A DNA stretch of 64,000 nucleotides, taken from contig NZ_BCQT01000006.1 in the NCBI RefSeq assembly GCF_001552215.1, positions 912,984 through 976,983 of the forward strand. Direction: 5' to 3'. Below, piece after piece: positions 10,349 to 19,070 of this stretch (positions are counted from its first letter, which is position 1; each line of letters begins with the position of its first letter). The stretch comes from Actinomadura macra NBRC 14102 (lineage in GTDB: Bacteria > Actinomycetota > Actinomycetes > Streptosporangiales > Streptosporangiaceae). The position numbers were made by a program, and so were the translations under genes. The notes beneath the pieces are model-generated. The model worked only from the letters and a program-made list of their open reading frames with translations. It searched no databases and was not told where the DNA came from.

Positions 10349-11272
10349 TCAGTCCAGCGTGAAGTAGTCGGGGCCGGCGTACACCCCGGTGGCGAGCTTG
10401 CGGCGCTGCATCAGCAGATCGTTCAGCACGCTGGACGCTCCCAGCCGGAACCAGCGCGGAGTCAGCCAGTCCGGCCCGGCGGTCTCGTTCACCAGCACCA
10501 GGTACCGGATCGCGTCCTTGGTTGTCTTGATCCCGCCGGCCGGTTTGACGCCGACCTGCCGTCCGGTCTCGGCGCGGTAGTCACGGACGGCCTCCAGCAT
10601 GACCAGGGTGACCGGCAGCGTCGCGGCCGGCGCGACCTTCCCGGTGGAGGTCTTGATGAAGTCGGCGCCCGCGCGCATCGCCAGCCACGACGCGCGCCGC
10701 ACGTTGTCCAGCGTGGCGAGTTCCCCGGTCTCCAGGATCACCTTCAGGTGCGCGCCGCCGCAGGCGTCCTTCACCGCGACGATCTCCTCGTGCACCTTGA
10801 CCAGGTCGCCGGACAGGAACGCGCCCCGGTCGATGACCATGTCGATCTCGCTCGCGCCCGCCTCGACCGCCGCCCGGGTGTCGGCGAGCTTGGCCGCCAG
10901 CGGGGCCCGTCCGGACGGGAACGCGGTCGCCACGCTCGCGACGCCGATGCCCGTCCCGGCGAGCGCGGCGACGGCCACGCCCACCATGTCGGGGTACACG
11001 CACACCGCGGCGACCTTCGGGACGGACGGGTCGGACGGGTCGGGGTGGGCGGCCTTGGCGCACAGCGCGCGCACCTTCCCGGCCGTGTCCGCGCCCTCCA
11101 GGGTGGTCAGGTCCACCATCGACACGGCGAGGTCGATGGCCTCGGCCTTCGCCGACGTCTTGATCGAACGCGTCGCGAGCCGCGCCGCCCGCTCCTCCGT
11201 GCCGACCTGGTCGACCCCGGGAAGCCCGTGCAGGAACGCGCGCAGCTCGGCGGCGCCGGTAAGAGTCTCCAT
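10349..11272 (-). CDS. deoC: deoxyribose-phosphate aldolase
   Basis: DeoC splits 2-deoxyribose-5-phosphate into glyceraldehyde-3-phosphate and acetaldehyde in deoxynucleoside catabolism. The 307-residue protein has RSIKTSAKAEAIDLAVSMVDLTTLEG near the N terminus, the Schiff-base Lys207 in ADFIKTSTGK and the second essential Lys243 in GVKPAGGIKT. The ATG chosen has GGGGA seven bases upstream; an alternative ATG at 11374 overlaps the upstream regulator's stop (ATGA) and would add 34 poorly conserved residues. The two following aldehyde dehydrogenase genes form a deoxyribose/aldehyde-oxidising unit with it. Confidence 0.93.
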   Translation of the reverse strand: METLTGAAELRAFLHGLPGVDQVGTEERAARLATRSIKTSAKAEAIDLAVSMVDLTTLEGADTAGKVRALCAKAAHPDPSDPSVPKVAAVCVYPDMVGVAVAALAGTGIGVASVATAFPSGRAPLAAKLADTRAAVEAGASEIDMVIDRGAFLSGDLVKVHEEIVAVKDACGGAHLKVILETGELATLDNVRRASWLAMRAGADFIKTSTGKVAPAATLPVTLVMLEAVRDYRAETGRQVGVKPAGGIKTTKDAIRYLVLVNETAGPDWLTPRWFRLGASSVLNDLLMQRRKLATGVYAGPDYFTLD

Positions 11273-11370
11273 TGACACGTCCCCAGCATCGCCGAAGTCC
11301 GCCACCCGCACAAAACGGTCCGGGCGGGATTCCGTGCCGCCGCCAGACCGTGCCACCACGGGACCGGACG

Positions 11371-11934
11371 TCATGTCTCGTCGGCGGGGAGCGAGAAGAG
11401 GCGGATGTAGACGGCACGGGCACCGGGCGGCGCGTCCTCGATCCGGTGCGAGTGCCGGTGCAGGAGGCGGATGTAGTCCTCGAAGAACTCGGCGAGGCCC
11501 TCCTCGGTCATGTGGGCGAAGCCGCGCGAGAGGCGCGCCCAGGCGGGCTCCCGCTCGTAGCCCGCGGGGAGCCGGGCGAGGATCTCCATGTCCTCGGCGT
11601 GCCCGACGCGCAGCAGTTCGGCGAGGACGGGACGGTCCTGCGGGGCCAGCGTCTCCGGAGCGGGCATCCGCAGGTCGCGCTGCCCGGCGGGGCGCCACCA
11701 GCGCTCGCGGCCGGCGGAGCGTTCGGGGATCTCCTCGATGAAGCCGTGCTTCTCCAGCTGGCGCAGGTGGTAGCTGGTCGTGCCGGTGTTGGCGCCGAGC
11801 ACCTCGCCGATGGTCGTGGACGTGGCGGGGCCGTGCACCCGCAGCCGGTGCAGGATCTGGCGGCGCAGGGGATGGCTCAGGGCCTTGATCCGTCCCGGGT
11901 CGTCGAGGATGACGGGCTCGGCATCGTCCTTCAT
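11371..11934 (-). CDS. ArsR-type winged-helix regulator
   Basis: A 187-residue regulator. The winged helix lies at about residues 10-80: GRIKALSHPLRRQILHRLRVHGPATSTTIGEVLGANTGTTSYHLRQLEKHGFIEE. The remainder is a mostly helical, charged C-terminal domain (PAGYEREPAWARLSRGFAHMTEEGLAEFFEDYIRLLHRH) like the HTH_20/ArsR-like regulators of actinomycetes. It has no metal-binding cysteines. It is divergent from the membrane hydrolase across an 80-base region with repeated CTTTGCAGAGA motifs, and lies upstream of deoC on the same strand, so it could control either direction. Confidence 0.85.
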   Translation of the reverse strand: MKDDAEPVILDDPGRIKALSHPLRRQILHRLRVHGPATSTTIGEVLGANTGTTSYHLRQLEKHGFIEEIPERSAGRERWWRPAGQRDLRMPAPETLAPQDRPVLAELLRVGHAEDMEILARLPAGYEREPAWARLSRGFAHMTEEGLAEFFEDYIRLLHRHSHRIEDAPPGARAVYIRLFSLPADET

Positions 11935-11962
11935 GGGGAGCAGTCTAATACCGCAGAGGTAT

Positions 11963-11995
11963 CTTTGCAGAGAAACCTTTGCAGAGAGTTCTCTG
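11963..11995. promoter_or_regulatory. repeat-rich operator between ArsR-type regulator and hydrolase
   Basis: CTTTGCAGAGA occurs twice, 14 bases apart, and the second copy runs into the palindrome CAGAGAGTTCTCTG, whose 6-base arms are perfect. The cluster sits between the divergent starts, so it is a plausible binding site for the adjacent regulator. A third weaker GCAGAGG lies just to the left. Confidence 0.5.
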
Positions 11996-12014
11996 TGAAC
12001 TAGCGTCCCCGCTC

Positions 12015-13445
12015 ATGAAGACAGCCATCCTCACCGCGCTGGTGATCGTCCTCGGGGTCCTGGGCGTGCCGCCCGCCCGCGCCGCCGCGCCCGTCTCGAT
12101 CCCGGCCCCACCAGGTCTCACCTCCACCGACGTGAGCTTCACGGGGTACGGCGGGCTCACGCTGCACGGCACGGTCCTCGCGCCCGCGAAGGCGGATCGG
12201 CCCCGGCCAGGCGTAGTGCTCATCACCGGGTCGGGGGCCGGTGTGCCACGCGAGCACCTGCTCACCGAGGCCACCGAGTTCGCGCGGCGCGGCCTCGCAG
12301 TCCTGATCTACGACAAGCGGTCGGTGGGCTACACCAACCTCCGCCGCTCCTTCTCCGAACTGGCGGACGACGCGCTCGGAGGGCTGCGTGCACTGCGCGC
12401 CCGTCCCGGTGTGGATCCCGCCAAGGTGGGGCTGTGGGGGCTCAGCGAGGGCGGCTGGGTCGCCCCGCTGGCCGCGTCCCGCTCCACCGACGTCGCGTTC
12501 GTCATCACCGTCGGCGGCAACGCGATGACACCGATGCGCCAGCAACTCTGGAACGAGACGTCCGCGCTCCGGCGGGCGGGCGTCTCGGGTTCGCTCATCG
12601 GGCACGGGAAGCGGAACTTCGCGCGACTGGGGGCCGACGCCGGCCTGTTCGCCGAGGCGTACTTCGACGCCCCGGCCGTGCTGCGGCGCGTCCGGCAGCC
12701 GTTGCTCGGCATCTGGGGAACCCTGGACCATCAGACCCCGCCCGGCGACAACCCGCCGCTGTTCGCGCGGGCCCTGCGGCAGGGCGGCAACACCCACTCC
12801 ACGTTCCGCTTCTTCCAGGGCGCCGATCACGGCGCGCACGAGAGCCCCGACGGCGGCTTCACGCGCGGGCCGGCGCTGGCGCCCGGCTACGCCGACCTGG
12901 TCGGCTCGTGGGTCGGGGACGTGACGAGCGGGCGGTCACCGGGCCCCGCCGCCCCGCCCGTCCTCCAGGAACCGCCCGTCCAGAAGTACGGGAGCGTCGC
13001 GGTCCCGCCGACGGCCTGGTGGGCGTCGGGCTGGACGCAACTCGCGGCGTTCGTCCTGTTCGCCGTCGCGTTCACCGCCTACCCGCTCACGGCGCTGGTA
13101 CGGCGGCTGCGCGGGCGGACGGTGCGCCCGGTGAGCCGCTGGGCCCGATGGCTGGCCGGGGCGGGGCCCGCGGCCGTGCTCGGCATGTTCGTCTACGTCT
13201 TCTACCTGATGGCCGCCGGGCGGTGGCCGGACCCCGGGCCCGTCGTCGCGGGCCGCCCGCTCCCCTGGCTCGCGCTCCAGGCGCTCGCGGTCGTCGCCGT
13301 CGCCGCGTCGGTCGCGACCGCGCTGGCGTGGCGCCGGGACCGCGCGGCCGTCCCGCGCGGCGAGCGGATACGGCTCGGGCTGTTGCTCTCCGCGGGGGTC
13401 GCGTTCCTTCCCTGGGCCCTGTACTGGGGCCTCCTCCTCCCCTGA
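12015..13445 (+). CDS. exported alpha/beta hydrolase with C-terminal membrane domain
   Basis: A 476-residue two-part protein. Residues 1-24 form a signal peptide ending ARAAA. An alpha/beta-hydrolase domain (about 30-300) follows, with VVLITGSGAGVP at the oxyanion loop, nucleophile Ser144 in W-G-L-S-E-G-G-W, and a C-terminal His in GADHGAHES. The hydrolase part resembles the S9/acyl-esterase-like family. After a Pro-rich linker come four predicted transmembrane helices (about 340-476). The catalytic domain would face outside. Combination with a C-terminal membrane anchor is uncommon in this family. The ATG at 12015 is preferred over a TTG 36 bases upstream because it begins the signal peptide. 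Confidence 0.82.
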   Translation: MKTAILTALVIVLGVLGVPPARAAAPVSIPAPPGLTSTDVSFTGYGGLTLHGTVLAPAKADRPRPGVVLITGSGAGVPREHLLTEATEFARRGLAVLIYDKRSVGYTNLRRSFSELADDALGGLRALRARPGVDPAKVGLWGLSEGGWVAPLAASRSTDVAFVITVGGNAMTPMRQQLWNETSALRRAGVSGSLIGHGKRNFARLGADAGLFAEAYFDAPAVLRRVRQPLLGIWGTLDHQTPPGDNPPLFARALRQGGNTHSTFRFFQGADHGAHESPDGGFTRGPALAPGYADLVGSWVGDVTSGRSPGPAAPPVLQEPPVQKYGSVAVPPTAWWASGWTQLAAFVLFAVAFTAYPLTALVRRLRGRTVRPVSRWARWLAGAGPAAVLGMFVYVFYLMAAGRWPDPGPVVAGRPLPWLALQALAVVAVAASVATALAWRRDRAAVPRGERIRLGLLLSAGVAFLPWALYWGLLLP

Positions 13446-13480
13446 CCTCCTTCTTCGCCCACCGTGCGGGCCGGTTCCTG

Positions 13481-13535
13481 TTGACAGACCACCACTCTAG
13501 AGTCTTAAAGTACTAGGACCCTAGTTAAATGGAGG
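13481..13535 (+). promoter_or_regulatory. promoter and palindromic operators of the GntR/ABC cassette
   Basis: A consensus -35 TTGACA is followed 18 bases later by TTAAAG as a candidate -10. The spacer contains the palindrome CTCTAGAG, and just downstream of the -10 lies CTAGGACCCTAG (5-base perfect arms). GGAGG, the ribosome-binding site, follows. YtrA-type regulators repress their own cassette, so these palindromes are likely the autoregulatory sites. Confidence 0.6.
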
Positions 13536-13541
13536 TGGCTG

Positions 13542-13934
13542 GTGATCGAGTTCCACCTGGACGCCGGCTCGGGGGTCTCCCCGTACATGCAGCTCGTCCG
13601 GCAGGTCCGGCACGCCCTGCGGCTCGACGTGCTGCGCGAGGGCGACCAGCTCCCCACCGTCAAGGACGTGGTCGCGCAGCTCGCGATCAACCCGAACACC
13701 GTCCTGAAGGCCTACCGGGAGCTGGAGCACGAGGGGCTCGTCGCGGCGCGGCCCGGCGTCGGGACGTTCGTGACGCGGACGCTCGCCGACGCCTCGCTCG
13801 CCGCGCACGGGCCCCTGCGCCACGACCTGCGGCGCTGGCTGGCCAAGGCGCGCCTGGCCGGGCTGGACGACGAGAGCATCGAGGCGCTGTTCATGACGAC
13901 CTTTCGGTCCGGCGCTCAGGAGGACATAGCGTGA
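13542..13934 (+). CDS. GntR-family regulator, YtrA subfamily
   Basis: A 130-residue regulator with an N-terminal GntR winged helix: SPYMQLVRQVRHALRLDVLREGDQLPTVKDVVAQLAINPNTVLKAYRELEHEGLVAARPGVGTFV. The short C-terminal tail (about 75-130), too small for a ligand-binding FadR/HutC domain, marks the YtrA subgroup. The GTG start has GGAGG six bases upstream. Its stop overlaps the GTG of the ABC ATPase gene (GTGA). These cassettes typically respond to cell-envelope antibiotics; that role here is inference. Confidence 0.9.
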   Translation: MIEFHLDAGSGVSPYMQLVRQVRHALRLDVLREGDQLPTVKDVVAQLAINPNTVLKAYRELEHEGLVAARPGVGTFVTRTLADASLAAHGPLRHDLRRWLAKARLAGLDDESIEALFMTTFRSGAQEDIA

Positions 13935-14815
13935 CCGCCGTCGTGAAGGCCCAGGGGCTGGGCAAGAAGTACGGGCAGCGCTGGGCGCTGTCGGACTGCA
14001 CGCTGGAGATCCCGGCCGGGCGGGTCGTCGGGCTCGTCGGGCCCAACGGCGCCGGCAAGACAACGCTGCTGAACCTGTCGGTCGGGCAGCTCGCGCCGTC
14101 CGCGGGCAGCATCGAGGTCCTCGGCGGCCGTCCCGCGAGCGGCCCCGGCCAGCTCGCCAAGGTGGGCTTCGTCGCCCAGGAGACCCCCACCTACGCGGGG
14201 CTGAGCGTCGGCGACCACCTCAAGCTCGGCGCCCGCCTCAACCCGGGCTGGGACGACGCGCTCGCCCGCGACCGGATCGCGCGGCTCGGCCTCGATCCGG
14301 CGCACAAGGCCGGGAAGCTGTCGGGCGGGCAGCGCGCGCAGCTCGCCCTCACGCTCGGCATCGCCAAACGGCCCGAGCTGCTGATCCTGGACGAGCCCGT
14401 CGCCGCGCTCGACCCGCTCGCCCGCCGCGAGTTCCTGTCCGGGCTCATGGAGGCCGTCACCGAGCATTCACTGAGCGTCATCCTGTCCTCGCACCTGGTG
14501 TCGGACCTGGAGCGGGTCTGCGACTACCTCGTCGTGCTCGTGGCGTCCCGCGTCCAGGTCGCCGGGGACGTCGACGACCTGCTGGCCTCGCACCACCGGC
14601 TCAGCGGGCCCCGCCGCGACCCGGCGCGGCTCCCGGCGGACCAGCAGATCATCACCGCCAGCCACACCGACCGCCAGAGCACCCTGCTCGTCCGCTCCGA
14701 GGGCGCGATCCACGATCCCGCCTGGACGGTCGGACAGGTCGGCCTGGAAGACCTCGTCCTCGCCTACATGACCCCGAAGACCAGCGACCGTCCCACCCTG
14801 GAGGCCCTCCGATGA
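13931..14815 (+). CDS. ABC transporter ATP-binding protein
   Basis: A 294-residue ABC ATPase. Walker A GPNGAGKTT is at 37-45, the Q-loop FVAQE at about 80-84, signature LSGGQ at 130-134, Walker B LILDEP at 151-156, and the H-loop His in LSSHLVSDLE. The C-terminal 80 residues form an accessory domain with ASHTDRQSTLLVRSEG. It pairs with the following permease, whose ATG overlaps its TGA (ATGA). Regulator-ATPase-permease order with overlaps at each joint is the YtrA-type cassette layout. Confidence 0.93.
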   Translation: MTAVVKAQGLGKKYGQRWALSDCTLEIPAGRVVGLVGPNGAGKTTLLNLSVGQLAPSAGSIEVLGGRPASGPGQLAKVGFVAQETPTYAGLSVGDHLKLGARLNPGWDDALARDRIARLGLDPAHKAGKLSGGQRAQLALTLGIAKRPELLILDEPVAALDPLARREFLSGLMEAVTEHSLSVILSSHLVSDLERVCDYLVVLVASRVQVAGDVDDLLASHHRLSGPRRDPARLPADQQIITASHTDRQSTLLVRSEGAIHDPAWTVGQVGLEDLVLAYMTPKTSDRPTLEALR

Positions 14816-15852
14816 TCTGGCTGACCCTGCGCCAGTTCCGCGTCCAGGCCCTGGTCGCCGCCGGGGCCCTCGCCGCCCTCGCCGCCGTGCTGGCGCTCAC
14901 CGGCCCGGGGCTGTCCGACGACTACTCCAGCGGGCTCGCGACCTGCACCGCCCAAGGCGACTGCACCCGGTTCACCACCCGGTTCTTCGACGATCACCGG
15001 GCCTACTTCTTCGGCCTGACCTCCCTCGTGATCTTCGTTCCGGGCGTCATCGGCGTCTTCTGGGGCGCGCCGCTCATCACCCGCGAACTGGAGGCGGGCA
15101 CCCACCGGCTCGTCTGGAACCAGAGCATCAGCCGCACCCGCTGGCTGTCGGTCAAGCTCGGCATCGTCGGCGCGGTCGCCATGGTCGCCGCGGGCCTGGC
15201 CTGCCTCGCCGTGACCTGGTGGTCGGAGCCCCTGGACGAGGCCGCCGGCAAGCGGATGCCGCGCCTGGCGCCGCTGATGTTCGACGCCCGCGGCATCGCG
15301 CCGATCGGCTACGCGGCGTTCGCGTTCGCACTCGGCGTCACCGTGGGCGTCCTCGTCCGCCGGACGCTGCCCGCGATGGCGATCACCCTCGCCGTCTTCG
15401 CCGCCGTCCAGATCGCCATGCCGCTGTTCGTCCGGCCGTACCTCATCCCGCCGAAGGAGGCCAAGATCACGGTCACGCCCGCGAACGTCGGCGAGCTGTC
15501 GCTGTCGGAGGAGGGAGTGTCGATGGGGGCGAGCGTGGCCGACCCGGGCGCCTGGACGCTGTCCAACTACACGGTCGACTCGGCCGGCCGGAAGGTCACA
15601 TGGATGCCCCGCTCGCTGGCCGTGACCGCCTGCCAGCCCCCGCCGACCCCCCCGGGCGCCACCGAGCCCCCGCCGGGCCCCGATCCCAAGTGCTTCACCG
15701 AGATCGCCCGGCTCGGCTACCGGCAGCAGATCAGCTACCACCCGGGCAGCCGCTTCTGGGCCCTCCAGTGGAGGGAGACCGGGGTCTTCGCCCTGCTCAC
15801 CGCGGGCCTGTCGGGCTTCTGCTTCTTCTGGGTCCGCCGCCGCCTGTCGTGA
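14812..15852 (+). CDS. ABC transporter permease
   Basis: A 346-residue membrane protein with about six helices; the first starts immediately after IWLTLRQFRVQ, and the last is FALLTAGLSGFCFFWV. RELEAGTHRLVWNQSISRTRWLSVKL is the usual cytoplasmic segment of ABC-2 type permeases in actinomycetes. A loop of about 90 residues with LSLSEEGVSMGASVADPGAW and a Pro-rich stretch lies between helices five and six, presumably outside the cell. It is co-translated with the ATPase. Substrate unknown. Confidence 0.88.
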   Translation: MIWLTLRQFRVQALVAAGALAALAAVLALTGPGLSDDYSSGLATCTAQGDCTRFTTRFFDDHRAYFFGLTSLVIFVPGVIGVFWGAPLITRELEAGTHRLVWNQSISRTRWLSVKLGIVGAVAMVAAGLACLAVTWWSEPLDEAAGKRMPRLAPLMFDARGIAPIGYAAFAFALGVTVGVLVRRTLPAMAITLAVFAAVQIAMPLFVRPYLIPPKEAKITVTPANVGELSLSEEGVSMGASVADPGAWTLSNYTVDSAGRKVTWMPRSLAVTACQPPPTPPGATEPPPGPDPKCFTEIARLGYRQQISYHPGSRFWALQWRETGVFALLTAGLSGFCFFWVRRRLS

Positions 15853-15940
15853 CCCCACAGGCCACTGTGGCGGGCTCCGGCGATGTCGTGCGAAGAGAAA
15901 TTCAGATGGGATTGTCCGATCCATTTGGCATGCTTGTGGC

Positions 15941-18883
15941 GTGAGCGTGCGTGCGATGAGTCCCGTCCTGGTCGGCAGGTCGGCCGAGCTCGGAGAGCTG
16001 GAGAACGCCCTCGCCGCCGCCCCCGGCGCCATCCTCGTCGGGGGCGAGGCGGGCCTGGGCAAGACGCGCCTGATCCGCGAGTTCGCCGCCCGGCTGGCGG
16101 GGCCCGGCGGCCCGCGGGCCAGGCTGCTGGTCGGCGGCTGCCTGGAGCTCGGCTCGGACGGCCTGCCGTTCGCCCCCTTCACGACCGTCCTGCGGGGGCT
16201 CGTCCGCGACATCGGCATCGACGGCGTCGCCGGGCTCGTCCCGCGCGGCGACACCGGGGGCCTCGCGCGGCTGCTGCCGGAGTTCGGGGAGCCGGAGAGC
16301 GACTCGGCGTCCGGGGAGGAGCGCGCCCGGCTGTTCGAGGTGGTGCTGGCGCTGCTGGAGCGGCTGGCCGAGCGCGGCCCCGTGGTGCTGGTGATCGAGG
16401 ACGCGCACTGGGCCGACCGCTCCACCCGCGACCTGCTGGCCTTCCTCGTGCGCAACGTGGGCGCCGTGCCGCTGCTGGTCGTCGCGACGTACCGGACGGA
16501 CGAGCTGCACCGCACGCATCCGCTGCGGCCCCTGCTGGGCGCGCTGGAGCGCGCCGACCGCGTCCGGAGGCTGGAACTGTGCCGGCTGTCGCGCGCGGAG
16601 GTCGCGGCGCTCGTCGCGCAGGCGCTCGGCAGCGCGCCGCCGCCCGGACTGGTCGAGCGGATCGCGGCGCGCAGCGAGGGCAACCCGCTGTTCGTCGAGG
16701 CCCTGCTGGACGACGACGGGACCCTGGCCTGCGAGCTGCCCGAGTCCCTGCGCGACCTGCTGCTCGCGGGCGTCCAGCGGCTGCCCGACGAGACACAGGA
16801 CGTCCTGCGGGACGCCAGCGGCGGCGGCACCCGCATCGAGCATGCGCTGCTGGCCGCGGTGTCCGGGCTCGACGACACCGCGCTGACCCGCGTCCTGCGG
16901 CCGGCCGTCGCCGCGAACGTCCTGGTCGTGGACGGGGACGGCTACGCCTTCCGGCACGCGCTGATCCGCGAGGCCGTCCACGACGATCTGCTGCCCGGCG
17001 AGTACACGCGCCTGCACACGCGGTACGCCGAGGCGCTGGAGAACAACCCGGGGCTCGTCCCGTCCGGCCGGCTCTGGGTGGAGCTGAGCCACCACTGGTT
17101 CGCCGCCCACGACGCGACATGGGCGCTCGTCGCGTCGTGGCGCGCCGCCGCCGACGCCCGTAAGGCACTGGCCTACGCCGAGTGCCTGGCGATGCTGTCG
17201 CGCGTCCTCGAACTGTGGGACCGGGTCCCGGACGCGGCCGAGCGCATCGGCGTCGATCACGTTCGCGTCCTGGAGGACGCCACGGCCGCCGCGGACATGG
17301 CAGGTGAGTACGACCGCGGGATCAAGCTCGCCACGGCGGGGCTGCGCGAGATCGAGGCAGAGCGAGAGGCCGCGGACGAGGACGGGGCACGCGACCGCAT
17401 GGCGGCTCTGCTGGAGCGGCGTGCCCGGATGTGCTACCAGGTCGCGCGACCCGGCTTCGTCGAGGACCTGCGGACCGCGGTGTCGGCGCTGGAGGGCGGC
17501 CCGCCCACCGCGCTGCGCGCCCGGGTGCTGGCGACGCTCGCCACCTACGTTCGGCTCACCACCGATATCGACCAGGCGCGGGCCGCGGCGGAGGAGTCGC
17601 TGGCCATCGCCCGCAAGCTGGACGACCCGGTCACCGAGGCCGAGGCGCTCATGACGCTCTTCTGCGCCGACATCGACTACGGGACCCAGCCCGTGCGGAT
17701 CTCCGAGGTCGAGGAGGCCGCGCAGCGCAGCGGCAACCACCGGGTCACGCTGCGCTACGCGGTGATCAAATCCCACTTCCTGGAGGGCGCCGGACGCCAC
17801 GAGGAGGCGGCCGAGGTCGCGAGGATCGGCAAGGAGAAGGCCCGCAAGTACGGCGTCAGCCGCACCCAGGGCACGTTCCTCTGCATCAACCAGGCCGAGC
17901 CGCTGGTCTCCCTCGGCCGCTGGGACGAGGCCCTGGCCGTCCTGTCGCACGCCGTGGAGCAGGAACCCGCCATCACGACCCGCACGTCCCTGCTCGTCCT
18001 GGCCGGTGAGGTGGCGCTGGCGCGCGGTGACCTGAGTGGCGCCCGCAAGCAGCTCGGCGGAGCGCGCGAGGTGATGAACCTCAAGATGAAGTGGCTGAAG
18101 ACCCAGGACTACTTCGCCACGCTGCGGCTCCAGGCACGGCTGGCGCTCGCGGAGGGCCGGCACGACGACGCGCTGGCCGCGGCGCGCGAGGTGATCGAGC
18201 ACGCCGGACTGCCGGACGACGCCCGCTACACCTGGCCCGTCCTCGTGATCGGCGCGCGGGCCTGCGCCGAACTCGGCGCGGCCGCGTCCGAGGACCTCCA
18301 GACCATCACCGAGCGCGCCGCGACGCTGCGGACGGGCGGCCCGCTGCTGCACGCCCTGCACCTGACGTTCGTCGCCACCGCCGCCCGCGCCCGCGGCGTC
18401 CTCGACCTGGCGGCATGGGACGAGGCCGCCGCCGCGTGGGAGGCGCTCGGCAACCCCTTCAACCGGGCCGACGCCCTGGCGTGCGCCGCCGAGGCCGCGC
18501 TCGCGGGCGGCGACCACGACACGGCGGCCGACCGGTTGCGGACCGCGGCGGGCCTCGCGGCGGAGCTCGGCGCGGCCCCGCTCGGCGGACGCATCGACGA
18601 CCTGCGGCGCCGCACCCGCGGCCCGCGCCGCACCGGCACGGACGCGGTGGCCCCGCTCGGCCTGACCCCCCGCGAGTACGAGGTCCTGCGCCTCGTCGCG
18701 GACGGGCGCAGCAACCGCGACATCGCCGAGGCGCTGTTCATCTCCGTCAAGACGGCCAGCGTCCACGTCTCCAACATCCTCGGCAAACTGGACGTGGCCA
18801 ACCGCGGCGAAGCCGCCGCCACCGCCCACCGACTAGCGCTGTTCGCCGCAGCCCAGAAACCCACACCCAACAGCACGGTCTAG
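15941..18883 (+). CDS. large ATP-binding LuxR-family regulator (LAL type)
   Basis: A 980-residue regulator. The N-terminal AAA/NACHT-like ATPase has Walker A GGEAGLGKT at 34-42 and Walker B VVLVIEDAHWAD near 145. The middle is a helical-repeat region (about 400-880) rich in Ala/Glu/Arg, like tetratricopeptide repeats. The C-terminal LuxR helix-turn-helix reads LTPREYEVLRLVADGRSNRDIAEALFISVKTASVHVSNILGKLDVANR. Such proteins usually activate pathway genes on binding an effector, but neighbours give no clear target. The GTG at 15941 follows CATGCT by six bases, suggesting a leaderless message; ATG at 15956 is an alternative start. Confidence 0.88.
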   Translation: MSVRAMSPVLVGRSAELGELENALAAAPGAILVGGEAGLGKTRLIREFAARLAGPGGPRARLLVGGCLELGSDGLPFAPFTTVLRGLVRDIGIDGVAGLVPRGDTGGLARLLPEFGEPESDSASGEERARLFEVVLALLERLAERGPVVLVIEDAHWADRSTRDLLAFLVRNVGAVPLLVVATYRTDELHRTHPLRPLLGALERADRVRRLELCRLSRAEVAALVAQALGSAPPPGLVERIAARSEGNPLFVEALLDDDGTLACELPESLRDLLLAGVQRLPDETQDVLRDASGGGTRIEHALLAAVSGLDDTALTRVLRPAVAANVLVVDGDGYAFRHALIREAVHDDLLPGEYTRLHTRYAEALENNPGLVPSGRLWVELSHHWFAAHDATWALVASWRAAADARKALAYAECLAMLSRVLELWDRVPDAAERIGVDHVRVLEDATAAADMAGEYDRGIKLATAGLREIEAEREAADEDGARDRMAALLERRARMCYQVARPGFVEDLRTAVSALEGGPPTALRARVLATLATYVRLTTDIDQARAAAEESLAIARKLDDPVTEAEALMTLFCADIDYGTQPVRISEVEEAAQRSGNHRVTLRYAVIKSHFLEGAGRHEEAAEVARIGKEKARKYGVSRTQGTFLCINQAEPLVSLGRWDEALAVLSHAVEQEPAITTRTSLLVLAGEVALARGDLSGARKQLGGAREVMNLKMKWLKTQDYFATLRLQARLALAEGRHDDALAAAREVIEHAGLPDDARYTWPVLVIGARACAELGAAASEDLQTITERAATLRTGGPLLHALHLTFVATAARARGVLDLAAWDEAAAAWEALGNPFNRADALACAAEAALAGGDHDTAADRLRTAAGLAAELGAAPLGGRIDDLRRRTRGPRRTGTDAVAPLGLTPREYEVLRLVADGRSNRDIAEALFISVKTASVHVSNILGKLDVANRGEAAATAHRLALFAAAQKPTPNSTV

Positions 18884-18892
18884 GGCCCAAGC

Positions 18893-19070
18893 CGTCACGC
18901 GAGCGCGCTACCTGACCGGTGGGGCAAAGCCGAAGGCAAGCCCCACCGGGAAGATCGCGAAGCGATGGAGCGCTCGCCCAAGCACGGTCGAGGGGCGAGC
19001 CGCCAGGCGAGCCTCTCGGGCCGGGATTGCGGTGAACACAGCCGCCAGGCGAACCCTTGGGCCGGGATTG
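18893..19070 (-). repeat. family A intergenic repeat, copy 1 (two-module form)
   Basis: One of four copies of a hairpin-rich element. Read on the minus strand it begins with CAATCCCGGCCC directly at the stop codon of the IclR gene, then carries GCTCGCCC...GGGCGAGC, ATCGCTTCGCGAT, GGTGGGGC...GCCCCACC and the closing CGCGCTCGCG. This copy has a tandem duplicate of the gene-proximal roughly 42 bases (GCCGCCAGGCGA...GGGCCGGGATTG), as does copy 2. It also sits 9 bases after the LuxR stop on the other strand, so it lies between convergent genes. Confidence 0.8.

Noticed and set aside
15902..15940. TTGGCATGCTTGTGGC before the LuxR-type gene as a sigma-54 promoter
   Set aside because: Lacks the TGGCAC-N5-TTGCA spacing, and sigma-54 is absent from actinobacteria as far as established.
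14764..16878. 704-residue minus-strand open frame across the ABC permease and LuxR gene
   Set aside because: Spans two unrelated coding regions and is Ser/Arg/Pro/Ala-rich; antisense shadow.
15902..18829. 975-residue open frame opposite the LuxR-type regulator
   Set aside because: It mirrors the high third-position GC of the real gene, has no ribosome-binding site and no domain; the plus strand has Walker and LuxR motifs.
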